Positions 53,943-62,190 of a stretch of DNA of 64,000 bases are shown here, piece after piece (position 1 is the first letter of the stretch; each line of letters begins with the position of its first letter). The stretch is taken from positions 1,488,001 to 1,552,000 of the forward strand of contig NC_018708.1 of assembly GCF_000302535.1 (NCBI RefSeq), read 5' to 3'. A program made the position numbers and the translations under genes. The DNA comes from Acidovorax sp. KKS102. GTDB taxonomy: Bacteria > Pseudomonadota > Gammaproteobacteria > Burkholderiales > Burkholderiaceae_C. The notes under the pieces were generated by a model. It saw only the letters and a list, made by a program, of their open reading frames with translations, searched no databases and was not told the DNA's origin.

Positions 53943-54881
53943 ATGACCCTCAGGCCCCCCTTTCCCCTCCTGGCTGCCGCCGCGCTGACCCTGGTCAGCG
54001 GCCAGGCCCAGGCCGATACCGGCAAGCTGCTGCTCACCGGCGGCGTCAGCACCATCGCCGGGTCGGCCGGTGGCGGGCTGACCCCCTGGGCGGTGATTGG
54101 CAGTAACGCCACCGAGGGCGAGGTGGGTGTCAGCGCCTATGCCACCCGCGCGGCCACACAGGACTACAGCCTGAACGGCTATGGCGTGGCCCTGGGCCTG
54201 CACGACCGCGTGGAGCTGTCGCTGGCGCGGCAGGACTTTGATGCCTCGCCCGCCATCGCGCTCAACGGCATTGCGCCGTTTGGTGTGACGCCCGGCCAGC
54301 ACATCAAGATGGACGTGCTGGGCATCAAGCTCAAGGTGGCGGGCGACGCCGTGCTCAACAGCGACAGCTGGATGCCGCAGATTGCGGTGGGGCTGGAGCA
54401 CAAGCAGGTGCACCCGGGCTCCATCGGCTCGGTGCTGGACTTTCTGGGCACTAAAACCAGCGGCACCGATGTGTACGTGAGCGCCACCAAGCTGCTGCTG
54501 GCGCAAAGCGTGCTGGTCAACGGCACGCTGCGCTACACCAACGCCAACCAGAACGGCCTGCTGGGCTTTGGCTCGGCTGCACCGGGCAAGAACGGCCGCA
54601 GCCTGCAGCCCGAGTTCTCGGTGGCGTACCTCATCAACAAGAACCTGGCGGTGGGCGCCGAGTACCGCTTCAAGCCCAACAACCTGCAGGCCCTGGGCGC
54701 AGCAGCGGGCCTGGGCGCCGCGCTGCGTGAGGACGACTGGAAGGACATCTTTGTGGCCTGGGCGCCCAGCAAGAACGTGTCGCTCACGCTCGCCTATGTG
54801 GACCTGGGCCGCGTCGTGCCCGGCATCACCAACAACCGCCGCCAGACCGGCTATTACCTGTCGGCTCAAGTCGCCTTCTGA
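53943..54881 (+). CDS. DUF3034 outer-membrane-like protein
   Basis: 312 residues with a signal peptide (cleavage near AQAD). The mature protein has alternating hydrophobic/polar strands typical of an outer-membrane beta-barrel (for example VGVSAYATRAATQDYSLNGY, SVLVNGTLRYTNANQ, VSLTLAYVDLGRVVPG) and ends in Phe, as OM barrels do. TGGVSTIAGSAGGGLTPWAV at the N-terminus is the DUF3034 signature. The GGAG ribosome site is 9 nt before the ATG. First gene of the putative sigma-controlled operon. Function unknown. Confidence 0.82.
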   Translation: MTLRPPFPLLAAAALTLVSGQAQADTGKLLLTGGVSTIAGSAGGGLTPWAVIGSNATEGEVGVSAYATRAATQDYSLNGYGVALGLHDRVELSLARQDFDASPAIALNGIAPFGVTPGQHIKMDVLGIKLKVAGDAVLNSDSWMPQIAVGLEHKQVHPGSIGSVLDFLGTKTSGTDVYVSATKLLLAQSVLVNGTLRYTNANQNGLLGFGSAAPGKNGRSLQPEFSVAYLINKNLAVGAEYRFKPNNLQALGAAAGLGAALREDDWKDIFVAWAPSKNVSLTLAYVDLGRVVPGITNNRRQTGYYLSAQVAF

Positions 54882-54891
54882 GGACATTGTC

Positions 54892-55368
54892 ATGACGCAC
54901 TCCAAAACCCTCATCGCCCTGGCCGTCTCTCTCGGCAACTTGCTTGCTGCCCCGGCCTTTGCGCAGACCGCTGCGGCTCCGGCAGCCACAAGTGCTGCCC
55001 CAGCAGCCCCTGCAGGCCTGTACCAGGCCCTGGGCGAAAAGCCGGGCATCACCCGCCTGGTGGACGATTTTGTGAACCGCGTGGTCAAAGACCCGCGCAT
55101 CGGCGGCCACTTCAAGGACACCAAACCGGCCGCGCTCAAGGAGAGCCTGACCGACCAGTTCTGCCAGCTGAGCGGTGGCCCTTGCAAATATGAAGGCGCT
55201 GACATGAAGTCGGCCCATGCCGACATGGACATCAACAAGGGCCATTTCAACGCCCTGGTGGAGGTGCTGCAAAGCGCCATGGACGCCCAAGGCATACCGT
55301 TCGCTCAACAGAACCGCCTGCTGGCCTTGTTGGCGCCCATGCACCGCGATGTGATCACCAAACACTAA
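54892..55368 (+). CDS. Exported group-1 truncated haemoglobin-like protein
   Basis: 158 residues, with a Sec signal peptide (MTHSKTLIALAVSLGNLLAA, ending AFAQ) and an Ala/Pro linker, then a two-on-two globin: LGEKPGITRLVDDFVNRVVK, TDQFCQLSGGPCKYEG and HFNALVEVLQ. Proximal His is His109 in MKSAH. The usual B10 Tyr (FY pair) is here Val61 (FV), so oxygen binding would differ from known group-1 truncated globins. Periplasmic location is unusual for this family. The ATG is 10 nt after the DUF3034 stop. Confidence 0.87.
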   Translation: MTHSKTLIALAVSLGNLLAAPAFAQTAAAPAATSAAPAAPAGLYQALGEKPGITRLVDDFVNRVVKDPRIGGHFKDTKPAALKESLTDQFCQLSGGPCKYEGADMKSAHADMDINKGHFNALVEVLQSAMDAQGIPFAQQNRLLALLAPMHRDVITKH

Positions 55369-55372
55369 GACG

Positions 55373-56137
55373 ATGAAAAATGCTATTTTTTTCATAGCTG
55401 CCAGCGCAATATTCACTAGCACTTGGGCCGGAAATGTCCAAATCCAGGTGCTGGACCGCGACGGCAAGCCTGTGCCCGACGCCGTGGTGGTGGTGTACCC
55501 CAGCGCCACCACCGCTGCGGCCCCCAGCCTGCTGCAGCCCAGTCCCACCATCGAGCAGGAGCGCATGCGGTTTGTGCCTGCCGTCACGGTGGTCATGCCC
55601 GGCTCCACCGTGCGGTTCACTAACCAGGACCGCTGGGACCACCATGTACGCGGCAACCCCACGGGGGCGGCCGCTGCGGCAGCACCGGCTGCGGCCAGTT
55701 CCAACTTCGAGCTGCGCCTGGCGGGCAAGGCCGATGGCAAGCCTGCCAACTTTGCCGATGTGAAGCTGGATACGCCCGGCGTGGTGCTGCTGGGCTGCCA
55801 CCTGCACGGCTCCATGCGGGGCCATGTGTTTGTGACCGATTCTGCCTGGACGCTCAAGACCGACAGCGACGGCATCGCCCGTTTTGCCAGCGTGCCCGAT
55901 GGCGCCGCGCAAGTGCGCGTGTGGCATGCCGAGCAACTGGTGGACCTGCCGCGCAAGGCGCTGAATGTGGTGCCTGGCCCGGTGCTGGATACCGTGCAGC
56001 TCAGCGTGGTGCCCCGCGTGCGGCGTGCACCCCCGGCTGCGCCTGCAGGCCCCGGCAATACCCCGGGCGGACCCATGGGGTCTTACAGCCTGGCTCCTGT
56101 TTCGGCCCACCCAGCCCATCAGCACCCCGGCAGCTGA
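55373..56137 (+). CDS. Cupredoxin-like periplasmic protein (methylamine-utilisation-type)
   Basis: 254 residues, exported. The signal peptide is MKNAIFFIAASAIFTSTWAG, encoded mostly by a dispersed repeat. The mature domain contains a carboxypeptidase-regulatory-like strand pair at its N-terminus (VQIQVLDRDGKPVPDAVVVV) and the plastocyanin-type copper ligands: His90/91 in DHH, Cys142, His145 and Met148 in LLGCHLHGSMRG. The C-terminal region is Pro/Gly-rich. Its 5-nt gap to the globin gene shows an operon. It probably carries electrons to or from the globin or a cytochrome; a periplasmic copper site is firmly supported, the partner is inferred. Confidence 0.83.
   Translation: MKNAIFFIAASAIFTSTWAGNVQIQVLDRDGKPVPDAVVVVYPSATTAAAPSLLQPSPTIEQERMRFVPAVTVVMPGSTVRFTNQDRWDHHVRGNPTGAAAAAAPAAASSNFELRLAGKADGKPANFADVKLDTPGVVLLGCHLHGSMRGHVFVTDSAWTLKTDSDGIARFASVPDGAAQVRVWHAEQLVDLPRKALNVVPGPVLDTVQLSVVPRVRRAPPAAPAGPGNTPGGPMGSYSLAPVSAHPAHQHPGS
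55376..55436 (+). repeat. Dispersed ~65-bp repeat, copy 6 (encodes a signal peptide)
   Basis: AAATGCTATTTTTTTCATAG, CTGCCAGCGCAATATTCACT, AGCACTTGGGCCGGAAATG. Overlaps the first codons of the cupredoxin gene and yields its hydrophobic signal sequence. Confidence 0.7.
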
Positions 56138-56194
56138 CCCGCCACACCAGCGGGTGGTCCACCGGGGGCGGGCCAGCAGGGCAGTCATTTTTGA

Positions 56195-56222
56195 ACGGGC
56201 GGAGTGCTTCGCCCTTTCTTTG
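56195..56222 (+). terminator. Weak intrinsic terminator of the cupredoxin operon
   Basis: GGGCG and CGCCC form a 5-bp stem with an 8-nt loop, followed by TTTCTTT, about 60 nt after the cupredoxin stop. Confidence 0.4.
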
Positions 56223-56271
56223 CCTGTGTCTCAGGGGTCTCCCTACTGCAGGGCACCCTGAGGTTCCAAGA

Positions 56272-57255
56272 TCAGCCAGGCAGCTTGAGTCCGCCAGGTC
56301 CGGAGGGGACGGTGTTGGCACTGCTCTTCTGGCCGCCGACCGTGGTGCTGCCCACCTCCTGCTTCACGCTGCCCGGGGGCGCGTTCAGGTACAGGTACAG
56401 CGCCTGCGCATCCACATCGCTCAACTGACCCAGCGACTCGAAGGGCATGACCTGGATGGGCGTGCCGTCCGGTCGCTTGCCGGTGCGCAGCATGGACACA
56501 AAACTGGCAGCGTTGGGATAGCGGGCCAGGGCGGTACCCGCGCTGTGTGTTCCAGGGCGGATGTCTGCGGCCGCAGGCCAGTCGGGTGGTGCGCCTGGAA
56601 TCTTGCCGCCCGACAGGTCGGCACCATGGCAGCCGATGCACATGTTGGCCACGTATTGGCCGTTGGCCAGCGTCACACCGGCAGCGGTGGGGCGCGAGGG
56701 CGCCAACTGGTGGTCGATGCGCGAGGCCGCGTCAGGAATCGCACCCAGCCCATACAACACCCAGGCAGGGTGCGGGAGATCGATCACGGCCTGCGCGCCT
56801 TCCTTCGGCGGGAACTGGCGTACGTAGGAGACCAGGGCGTTCAGGTCTTCGTTGGTGAAGCGGTTGTAGTCCTCGCTGGGCATGACCAGCACGGGGCGGC
56901 CGTTGGGCTTGACGCCATGGCGGATCACGCTGTTCCAGTCCTCGGGCTGGTAGCGTGCCACCACGCCAGCGGGCGTGATGTTGGGCCCCACGATGCGCGT
57001 GCCCTTGCCATCGTTGACGAACTCGCGGCCCGTGCCCTGTGCGCCGTGGCAGTCGGTGCAGCCGCGCGATGCATACAGATAGCGCCCGCGCTCGATGGTC
57101 TGCGCATCGGTGGTGTAGGCCACGGGGCGGGGTTTGATGTCGATGTAGCGGTTGCGCTTTTGCTCGGCCAGGTACAGGCCGCTGGCGGCGGTGGCGACAA
57201 CGATCACGCCCAGCAGCAGCGCGCTGCCAGCGGTCCATTTGATCCAGCGTTTCAT
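56272..57255 (-). CDS. Diheme cytochrome c
   Basis: 327 residues. N-terminal hydrophobic anchor (SALLLGVIVVATAASGLYLA, about 11-30). Two heme-binding motifs, CTDCH at Cys66/Cys69 and CIGCH at Cys206/Cys209, with two cytochrome c domains. Met ligands are probably within VLVMPSEDY and IQVMPFES. Membrane-bound or periplasmic electron carrier. It is convergent with the cupredoxin operon, so the two sets meet at the 3' ends; no copy of the ECF motif was found upstream of it. Family could be that of alcohol or sulfite/thiosulfate related cytochromes; substrate is not shown. Confidence 0.9.
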   Translation of the reverse strand: MKRWIKWTAGSALLLGVIVVATAASGLYLAEQKRNRYIDIKPRPVAYTTDAQTIERGRYLYASRGCTDCHGAQGTGREFVNDGKGTRIVGPNITPAGVVARYQPEDWNSVIRHGVKPNGRPVLVMPSEDYNRFTNEDLNALVSYVRQFPPKEGAQAVIDLPHPAWVLYGLGAIPDAASRIDHQLAPSRPTAAGVTLANGQYVANMCIGCHGADLSGGKIPGAPPDWPAAADIRPGTHSAGTALARYPNAASFVSMLRTGKRPDGTPIQVMPFESLGQLSDVDAQALYLYLNAPPGSVKQEVGSTTVGGQKSSANTVPSGPGGLKLPG

Positions 57256-57750
57256 GGTGGTATCCCTCTTCTTCGAATGTGGGCGGACTGGCTGAAAGGA
57301 TCAGCGTGTCCAGGCGCCGGATTCTGAAGTCGAAGCAGGGTTTTGTGACACCCCACCACCGCAGGGGACAGCGGGGCCGGTGAAATTTGTCACAAACGGC
57401 CCGCCGGTGTGAGCAGGTGTAGCCCGCTCACACGTTCGCCACGTTCTCTCAACGCTCTCTCAACGTCCTGTCAGCGCTCGATGGTCTTGTTCCAGCGTGC
57501 ATTCCACGCGGGGCGGTTCGCGTTCACGCTGTCCCAGTCCAGGGTCACGGCGTTTTTCATCCACTGGCTGATCTGTGCAATCGTAAGCGCCGTAAATGTC
57601 GCTGAGGGCCCTGGCAGTTTGATGCTGGCGGGGCTTTTGGCGAGTGCTGGACTGGGCTGTCTGCTCCGACATCTCTGAGCGAATGGGGTGATAGGCAGTG
57701 GGGCTCGGAGTGGCACTGTGGATGGGTGTTTGTGTGGTCGGTTGTTCTTC
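57256..57750. other. Gene-poor region with a possible gene remnant
   Basis: 495 bp between two minus-strand genes. A minus-strand frame ending at 57471 has a protein-like C-terminus (ISQWMKNAVTLDWDSVNANR followed by PAWNARWNKTIER), but its upstream part loses coherence around 57620, so it may be a decayed gene end. The rest contains the promoter area of the diheme cytochrome (57256-57340) and nothing else recognisable. Confidence 0.35.
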
Positions 57751-58437
57751 TCAAAGCATCGCAAATGCCCGTGTGACCTGCGCATAGGCATCTGTGTCCA
57801 CCACCTGGTTATGGGCCGTCACGACACGCTCAAAGGGCCAGCGCAGCACGCGTTCTGCACTGCGGGCTGCGGCACGACGGTCACGCACCAGCGCGCGCAC
57901 TGTGAGCGGAACCGCCAGTTGGCGCCGCACCCCGGTCAGCGTGGCATAGGCACGCGTGGACCAAGCCAGGTCACCCGCCATCCACTGCAGCAGGTCTGTC
58001 ACGATGAGCGTGGCGGAAGGGCGGTGGAACCATACCGATTCATTGCCTGCAGGAATGCCCTCAAAAGCCAGGTGCTCCAGGTCTGGAAGCCATTCGTGCA
58101 CATCGCCTGAGGGCAGATCGTGCAGCCTGGCTGCCAGGTCCGGCCGCTTCTGAGCCAGGCCCTTGGGGCCATACACCCTGGCGTTCGGGAAGGTCTGGGC
58201 GCAAGGCGTCAGAAACAGGTGGTGCATCTTGTTCGGTGCCACGATGAAAGCCACCGTGCCAAGTGCCTGCAGCTGCTCCAGCAGTGCACTGCCTGAGGGC
58301 ATTGGAATCGGTGAGTGGACCAGAAGCTGCTCTCCTGACAGCCGCACCACCGTCATGCGCGTGGTGATGGGAAATCCGTTGGCCTTGAACGCGTGGGTGG
58401 CGTGCCAGAGATGGGTGTCGAGGGATTCAAGTTGCAT
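57751..58437 (-). CDS. DUF4336 family protein
   Basis: 228 residues. MQLESLDTHLWHATHAFKAN, MTVVRLSGEQLLVHSPIPM, FIVAPNKMHHLFL, YGPKGLAQKRPDL and the central HEWLPDLEHLAFEGIPAGNE match DUF4336, a group related to the metallo-beta-lactamase fold but lacking its HxHxDH. The start at 58437 follows the family; the frame stays open 105 nt more. No function is known. It lies between an intergenic region with a remnant and the micro-ORF/ankyrin pair. Confidence 0.75.
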   Translation of the reverse strand: MQLESLDTHLWHATHAFKANGFPITTRMTVVRLSGEQLLVHSPIPMPSGSALLEQLQALGTVAFIVAPNKMHHLFLTPCAQTFPNARVYGPKGLAQKRPDLAARLHDLPSGDVHEWLPDLEHLAFEGIPAGNESVWFHRPSATLIVTDLLQWMAGDLAWSTRAYATLTGVRRQLAVPLTVRALVRDRRAAARSAERVLRWPFERVVTAHNQVVDTDAYAQVTRAFAML

Positions 58438-58690
58438 GGCGCGGCATGGTGCCCTGGCCCTGGTGGCGGTGTCTTGAACGAATTCGACATGGCACAGAGT
58501 TTTGCCGCGTGGTTGGACGCTTTGGAGCGCATCAATTTCCAAAGCAGATAAGGGTCACTTACCTGCTTCTTCGAACGCTATAGTTCGCTGGGTTGAATTT
58601 TCCGGGGTGCCATGGGATCTTGGCCTTCACCATTCGCGCAACGCGTCACATCTGCAAACCCAGTTAGTCAGTCATTTCCAGGAGGTATCG

Positions 58691-58762
58691 ATGTCCAGCG
58701 TTTTCAGAACGGCCCCTTCCATCCTCGATGGTTCTGCAATGCAAGTGACGGAGAGGCAATGA
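58691..58762 (+). CDS. Micro-ORF, 23 residues, translationally coupled to the ankyrin gene
   Basis: Encodes MSSVFRTAPSILDGSAMQVT plus ERQ. It has a perfect Shine-Dalgarno AGGAGG 5 nt before the ATG, better than most genes here, and its stop TGA overlaps the ankyrin ATG (ATGA, 58759-58762). Local GC is lower than in the neighbourhood. It could be a leader peptide, the stub of a larger gene whose rest was lost, or an independent small protein. Too short for domain recognition. Confidence 0.5.
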   Translation: MSSVFRTAPSILDGSAMQVTERQ

Positions 58763-59178
58763 CGCGCAAAAGTCCGAAGAAGAACGAACGCTCGGGCGTG
58801 GATCGCATGGGGCGAACCGAACTTCACTACGCGGCTCTGGAGGCTGACTTGTCGAAGGTGAAAGAACTTCTGTTGGCCAGTGCGGACCCCAATGCGTCGG
58901 ATGACAATGGCTTGACCCCACTGTACTTCGCTGCACAGTCCAACAGCTACGCCGTCACAGAGGCCTTGATATTGGCGGGAGCGAGCGTCGACTCTGCTGA
59001 TGCCAATGGAAATACACCGCTTTCAGATGCTGTTTTCCATTCCGAAGGTAATGGCGATTTGATCAAGTTGTTGCTTCGCTCTGGGGCTGACAGAAACAAA
59101 GAGAACAACTACGGTATCTCTCCTTTGGAGCTTGCGAAGTCTATTGACAATTTTGACCTGGTGCAGTTCTTTCACTAG
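58759..59178 (+). CDS. Ankyrin-repeat protein
   Basis: 139 residues, cytoplasmic (no signal peptide), with three to four ankyrin repeats: GRTELHYAALEADLSKVKEL, GLTPLYFAAQSNSYAVTEAL, GNTPLSDAVFHSEGNGDLIK, GISPLELAKSIDNFDLVQFF. The ATG at 58759 is preceded by GGAGAGG and overlaps the stop of the micro-ORF. Low GC (about 50-55%) versus the flanks suggests acquisition. Small ankyrin proteins of this type are often immunity proteins of polymorphic toxins or regulators of catalase; no toxin is visible here. Confidence 0.8.
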   Translation: MTRKSPKKNERSGVDRMGRTELHYAALEADLSKVKELLLASADPNASDDNGLTPLYFAAQSNSYAVTEALILAGASVDSADANGNTPLSDAVFHSEGNGDLIKLLLRSGADRNKENNYGISPLELAKSIDNFDLVQFFH

Positions 59179-59211
59179 CGTTCAGGCTTCGGCAAGCACT
59201 GGGGTCAACCG

Positions 59212-59376
59212 AGGGAGCCTCTGCACGAATGAAGCGGCAAGGGAGCGCAGCGGATCGGGAGGGGCTGCAAGGCGCAAAACGCAGCAATAGCCGTAGCTAT
59301 TGCGAGTATTTGCAACGCCGCAGACTGCCCGAGCCCGCTGATGCGCACGGCGCGCTGATTCGTGCAGAGGCTCCCT
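59212..59376. repeat. Inverted-repeat element with palindromic centre
   Basis: Arms AGGGAGCCTCTGCACGAAT (59212-59230) and ATTCGTGCAGAGGCTCCCT (59358-59376) are perfectly complementary over 19 bp; the centre GCAATAGCCGTAGCTATTGC (59284-59303) resembles that of module B at 759-777. Between convergent genes. Confidence 0.85.
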
Positions 59377-59451
59377 AGGGCCGCGTATGCTCCCCGCGCA
59401 CCTCCTCAAGCGCTTGAGCACGGGTGCCCTTCTGCGTCAGCGGTGAGCGTT

Positions 59452-60363
59452 TCACCCCTGCCTCTGCCCTGCGCACTCCCCTACCAGCCAGTCCCTGAAC
59501 GCCTTCACCAGCGGCGTCTGTGCCCGCGCCTCGGGGTACACCAGGTAGTACGCATCGGTGCTCGTCAGAACCTGGTCTGACAGCTCCACCAGGCTGCCTG
59601 CCGCCAGCTCCTGCTCGATCAAGAAGCGCGGCAGCAGCGCCGCGCCCAGGTGCGATACGGCGGCTTGCGCAATCATGGCGAAGTGCTCCGACTGGGGGCC
59701 GCGCAGGGCCAGGGCGGTGGGGGCGCCAACCAGCTCAAACCATTCGGCCCATTGGGTGGGGCGGGTGCTTTGCTGCAGCAGCACCACACGCGTCAGGTCC
59801 TGTGGGGTGCGGATGTGGTGGCGGTCGCTGTAGGTGGGGCTGCACACGGGCACGGTTTCTTCGTGCATCAGGTATTCGCACACGGCGCCCGCCCAGTGCG
59901 GCGTGCCGAAGTGAATGGCAGCGTCGAACGGCGTGCCCGCAAAGTCAAACGGCTCGGTGCGGGCCGAGAAGTTGACCATAGCCTCGGGGTGCAGCGCCAT
60001 GAAGCCGCCCAGGCGCGGGATGAGCCAGCGCGTGCCCAGCGTGGGCAATACGGCCAGGTTGAGCAGGCCGTCGGTGCTGGAGAACGCCATGGCTTTTTGT
60101 GTGCTGGCCGACAGCTGCTGCAGCACGTTTTGCACATCGGCCGCATAGACGCGGCCCGCGTCGGTGAGCACCACACGCTGGCGCACGCGGTGGAAGAGGG
60201 CGGTGCCGATCTGTTCTTCCAGCTGGCGGATCTGGCGCGACACCGCGCTTTGGGTGAGGTGCAGCTCCTCGGCTGCGCGCGACACGCTTTGGTGGCGTGC
60301 TGCCGCCTCAAAGGCCAGCAGGTCGGCGGTGGAGGGCAGGAAGGCGCGGCGCAGCAGGGTCAT
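59452..60363 (-). CDS. LysR-family regulator, GcvA-like
   Basis: 303 residues. Helix-turn-helix in the first 65 residues: LLAFEAAARHQSVSRAAEEL, HLTQSAVSRQIRQLEEQIG, TALFHRVRQRVVLTDAG. The effector domain has LNLAVLPTLGTRWLIPRLG, typical of the GcvA branch. The chosen ATG at 60363 fits the family. Divergent from the aldehyde dehydrogenase gene over 256 bp, so it probably controls that cluster. Confidence 0.9.
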   Translation of the reverse strand: MTLLRRAFLPSTADLLAFEAAARHQSVSRAAEELHLTQSAVSRQIRQLEEQIGTALFHRVRQRVVLTDAGRVYAADVQNVLQQLSASTQKAMAFSSTDGLLNLAVLPTLGTRWLIPRLGGFMALHPEAMVNFSARTEPFDFAGTPFDAAIHFGTPHWAGAVCEYLMHEETVPVCSPTYSDRHHIRTPQDLTRVVLLQQSTRPTQWAEWFELVGAPTALALRGPQSEHFAMIAQAAVSHLGAALLPRFLIEQELAAGSLVELSDQVLTSTDAYYLVYPEARAQTPLVKAFRDWLVGECAGQRQG

Positions 60364-60619
60364 GGTGGCAAATGGGGGCAATCATGCGCAGGGGGAATGA
60401 GCGGCTCTGTCTCGTTGTGCATGGTTTTGGGGCGTAGCGCTACTACATCAAGCGTCGGCCGCTCTGCAATTTTCAGGCACTTCATGCTGATTTGTGATCA
60501 AGTAGTTCCATTTTTTTGCTATCCAGCACGGCGCGATTGGCGGATATTGGCGCATTCATTGCGTGTGTTCTTCCACGCTGTTGCCATCTCTCTGTCTCCA
60601 TTCACCTTTGCGAGCCGCC

Positions 60620-62167
60620 ATGTCTGCCACCCCTGCCGCCACCCCTGTTGTCACACCGCTCTTGTCTGAAGTCGATCAACTGCTGCAACGCCTGGGCGTG
60701 CCCCGCACTGCCTACACCGGCGGCACGCTGGCGGCGCGTTCGCCCATCACGGGCGAGGTGCTGGCCCAGGTGCCGCAACAAAGCGCGGCCGATGCCAAGG
60801 CCGCCATCGGCCGCGCGCATGCGGCCTTTTTGGCGTGGCGCAATGTGCCCGCACCGCGCCGGGGCGAGCTGGTGCGCCTGCTGGGCGAAGAGCTGCGTGC
60901 CGCCAAGGCCGACTTGGGCCTGCTGGTGACCATCGAGGCGGGCAAGATCCCGTCCGAAGGCCTGGGCGAGGTGCAGGAGATGATCGACATCTGCGACTTT
61001 GCCGTGGGCCTGTCGCGCCAGCTGTACGGCCTGACCATCGCCACCGAGCGCCCCGGCCACCGCATGATGGAAACCTGGCACCCGCTGGGCGTGTGCGGCG
61101 TGATCTCGGCCTTCAACTTCCCGGTGGCCGTGTGGTCGTGGAACGCCGCGCTGGCACTGGTGTGTGGTGACTCGGTGGTGTGGAAACCGTCGGAAAAGAC
61201 CCCGCTCACCGCCCTGGCCACGCACGCGATTGCACAGCGTGCCATTGCACGCTTTGGCAGCGACGCGCCCGAAGGCCTGCTGGAGCTGATCGTGGGCCAG
61301 CGCGACATTGGCGAGGTGCTGGTGGATGACGCCCGCGTGCCCGTGCTGTCGGCCACGGGCTCCACCGCCATGGGCCGCGCCGTGGGCCCGCGCCTGGCAG
61401 CGCGTTTTGCGCGCGGCATTCTGGAGCTGGGCGGCAACAACGCGGCCATCGTGGCGCCCACGGCCGACCTGAACCTGGCCCTGCGCGGCATTGCGTTTGC
61501 CGCCATGGGCACGGCGGGCCAGCGCTGCACCACGCTGCGCCGCCTGTTTGTGCACGAGAGCATTTACGACCAGCTGGTGCCCCAGCTTGCCAAGGTGTAT
61601 GCCAACGTGCAGGTGGGCGACCCGCGCACCGCTGGCACGCTGGTGGGCCCGCTGATCGACCGCATGGCCTTTGACGGCATGCAAAAGGCGCTGGAGCAAA
61701 GCCGCGCGCTGGGCGCCACGGTGCATGGCGGGGGCCGTGTGGAGGGCGTGGGGGGGGCGGATGCATACTACGTGCGCCCCGCGCTGGTGGAGCTGCAAAA
61801 GCACGAAGGCCCCGCGCTGCACGAAACCTTTGCGCCCATCCTGTACGTGGTGCGGTACAGCAGCATCGACGAAGCCATTGCCATGAACAACGCCGTGGGC
61901 GCGGGCCTGTCGTCGTCCATCTTCACGCTCAATGTGCGCGAGGCCGAGCAGTTCATGTCAGCCGCCGGTTCGGACTGTGGCATCGCGAATGTCAACATCG
62001 GCCCCAGCGGCGCCGAGATTGGCGGAGCGTTTGGCGGCGAGAAGGAAACCGGCGGTGGCCGCGAGGCGGGATCGGACAGCTGGAAGGCCTACATGCGCCG
62101 GGCGACGAACACCATCAACTACTCCACCGCTTTGCCGCTGGCGCAGGGCGTGACGTTTGACGTGTAA
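60620..62167 (+). CDS. Aldehyde dehydrogenase, ALDH7 (alpha-aminoadipate semialdehyde / piperideine-6-carboxylate) type
   Basis: 515 residues. ALDH7 (antiquitin) features: GVCGVISAFNFPVAVWSWNA, GRAVGPRLAARFARGILELGG, catalytic Cys303 in AGQRCTTLRR, IANVNIGPSGAEIGGAFGGE and the C-terminal KETGGGREAGSDSWKAYMRR. These enzymes oxidise alpha-aminoadipate semialdehyde / L-piperideine-6-carboxylate in lysine and pipecolate catabolism; in Pseudomonas the gene is called amaB, but I leave the symbol open. It is followed 23 nt later by a FAD oxidase gene, which fits a pipecolate oxidase. Confidence 0.85.
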   Translation: MSATPAATPVVTPLLSEVDQLLQRLGVPRTAYTGGTLAARSPITGEVLAQVPQQSAADAKAAIGRAHAAFLAWRNVPAPRRGELVRLLGEELRAAKADLGLLVTIEAGKIPSEGLGEVQEMIDICDFAVGLSRQLYGLTIATERPGHRMMETWHPLGVCGVISAFNFPVAVWSWNAALALVCGDSVVWKPSEKTPLTALATHAIAQRAIARFGSDAPEGLLELIVGQRDIGEVLVDDARVPVLSATGSTAMGRAVGPRLAARFARGILELGGNNAAIVAPTADLNLALRGIAFAAMGTAGQRCTTLRRLFVHESIYDQLVPQLAKVYANVQVGDPRTAGTLVGPLIDRMAFDGMQKALEQSRALGATVHGGGRVEGVGGADAYYVRPALVELQKHEGPALHETFAPILYVVRYSSIDEAIAMNNAVGAGLSSSIFTLNVREAEQFMSAAGSDCGIANVNIGPSGAEIGGAFGGEKETGGGREAGSDSWKAYMRRATNTINYSTALPLAQGVTFDV

Positions 62168-62190
62168 GCCACGCGCTGCTGGCCCCGTTC

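Noticed and set aside
57256-57340. Possible fourth ECF promoter before the diheme cytochrome (an AATCC box is present on the minus strand)
   Set aside because: The sequence 16 nt downstream is GATCC, not CGTAT, so it does not match the other three sites.
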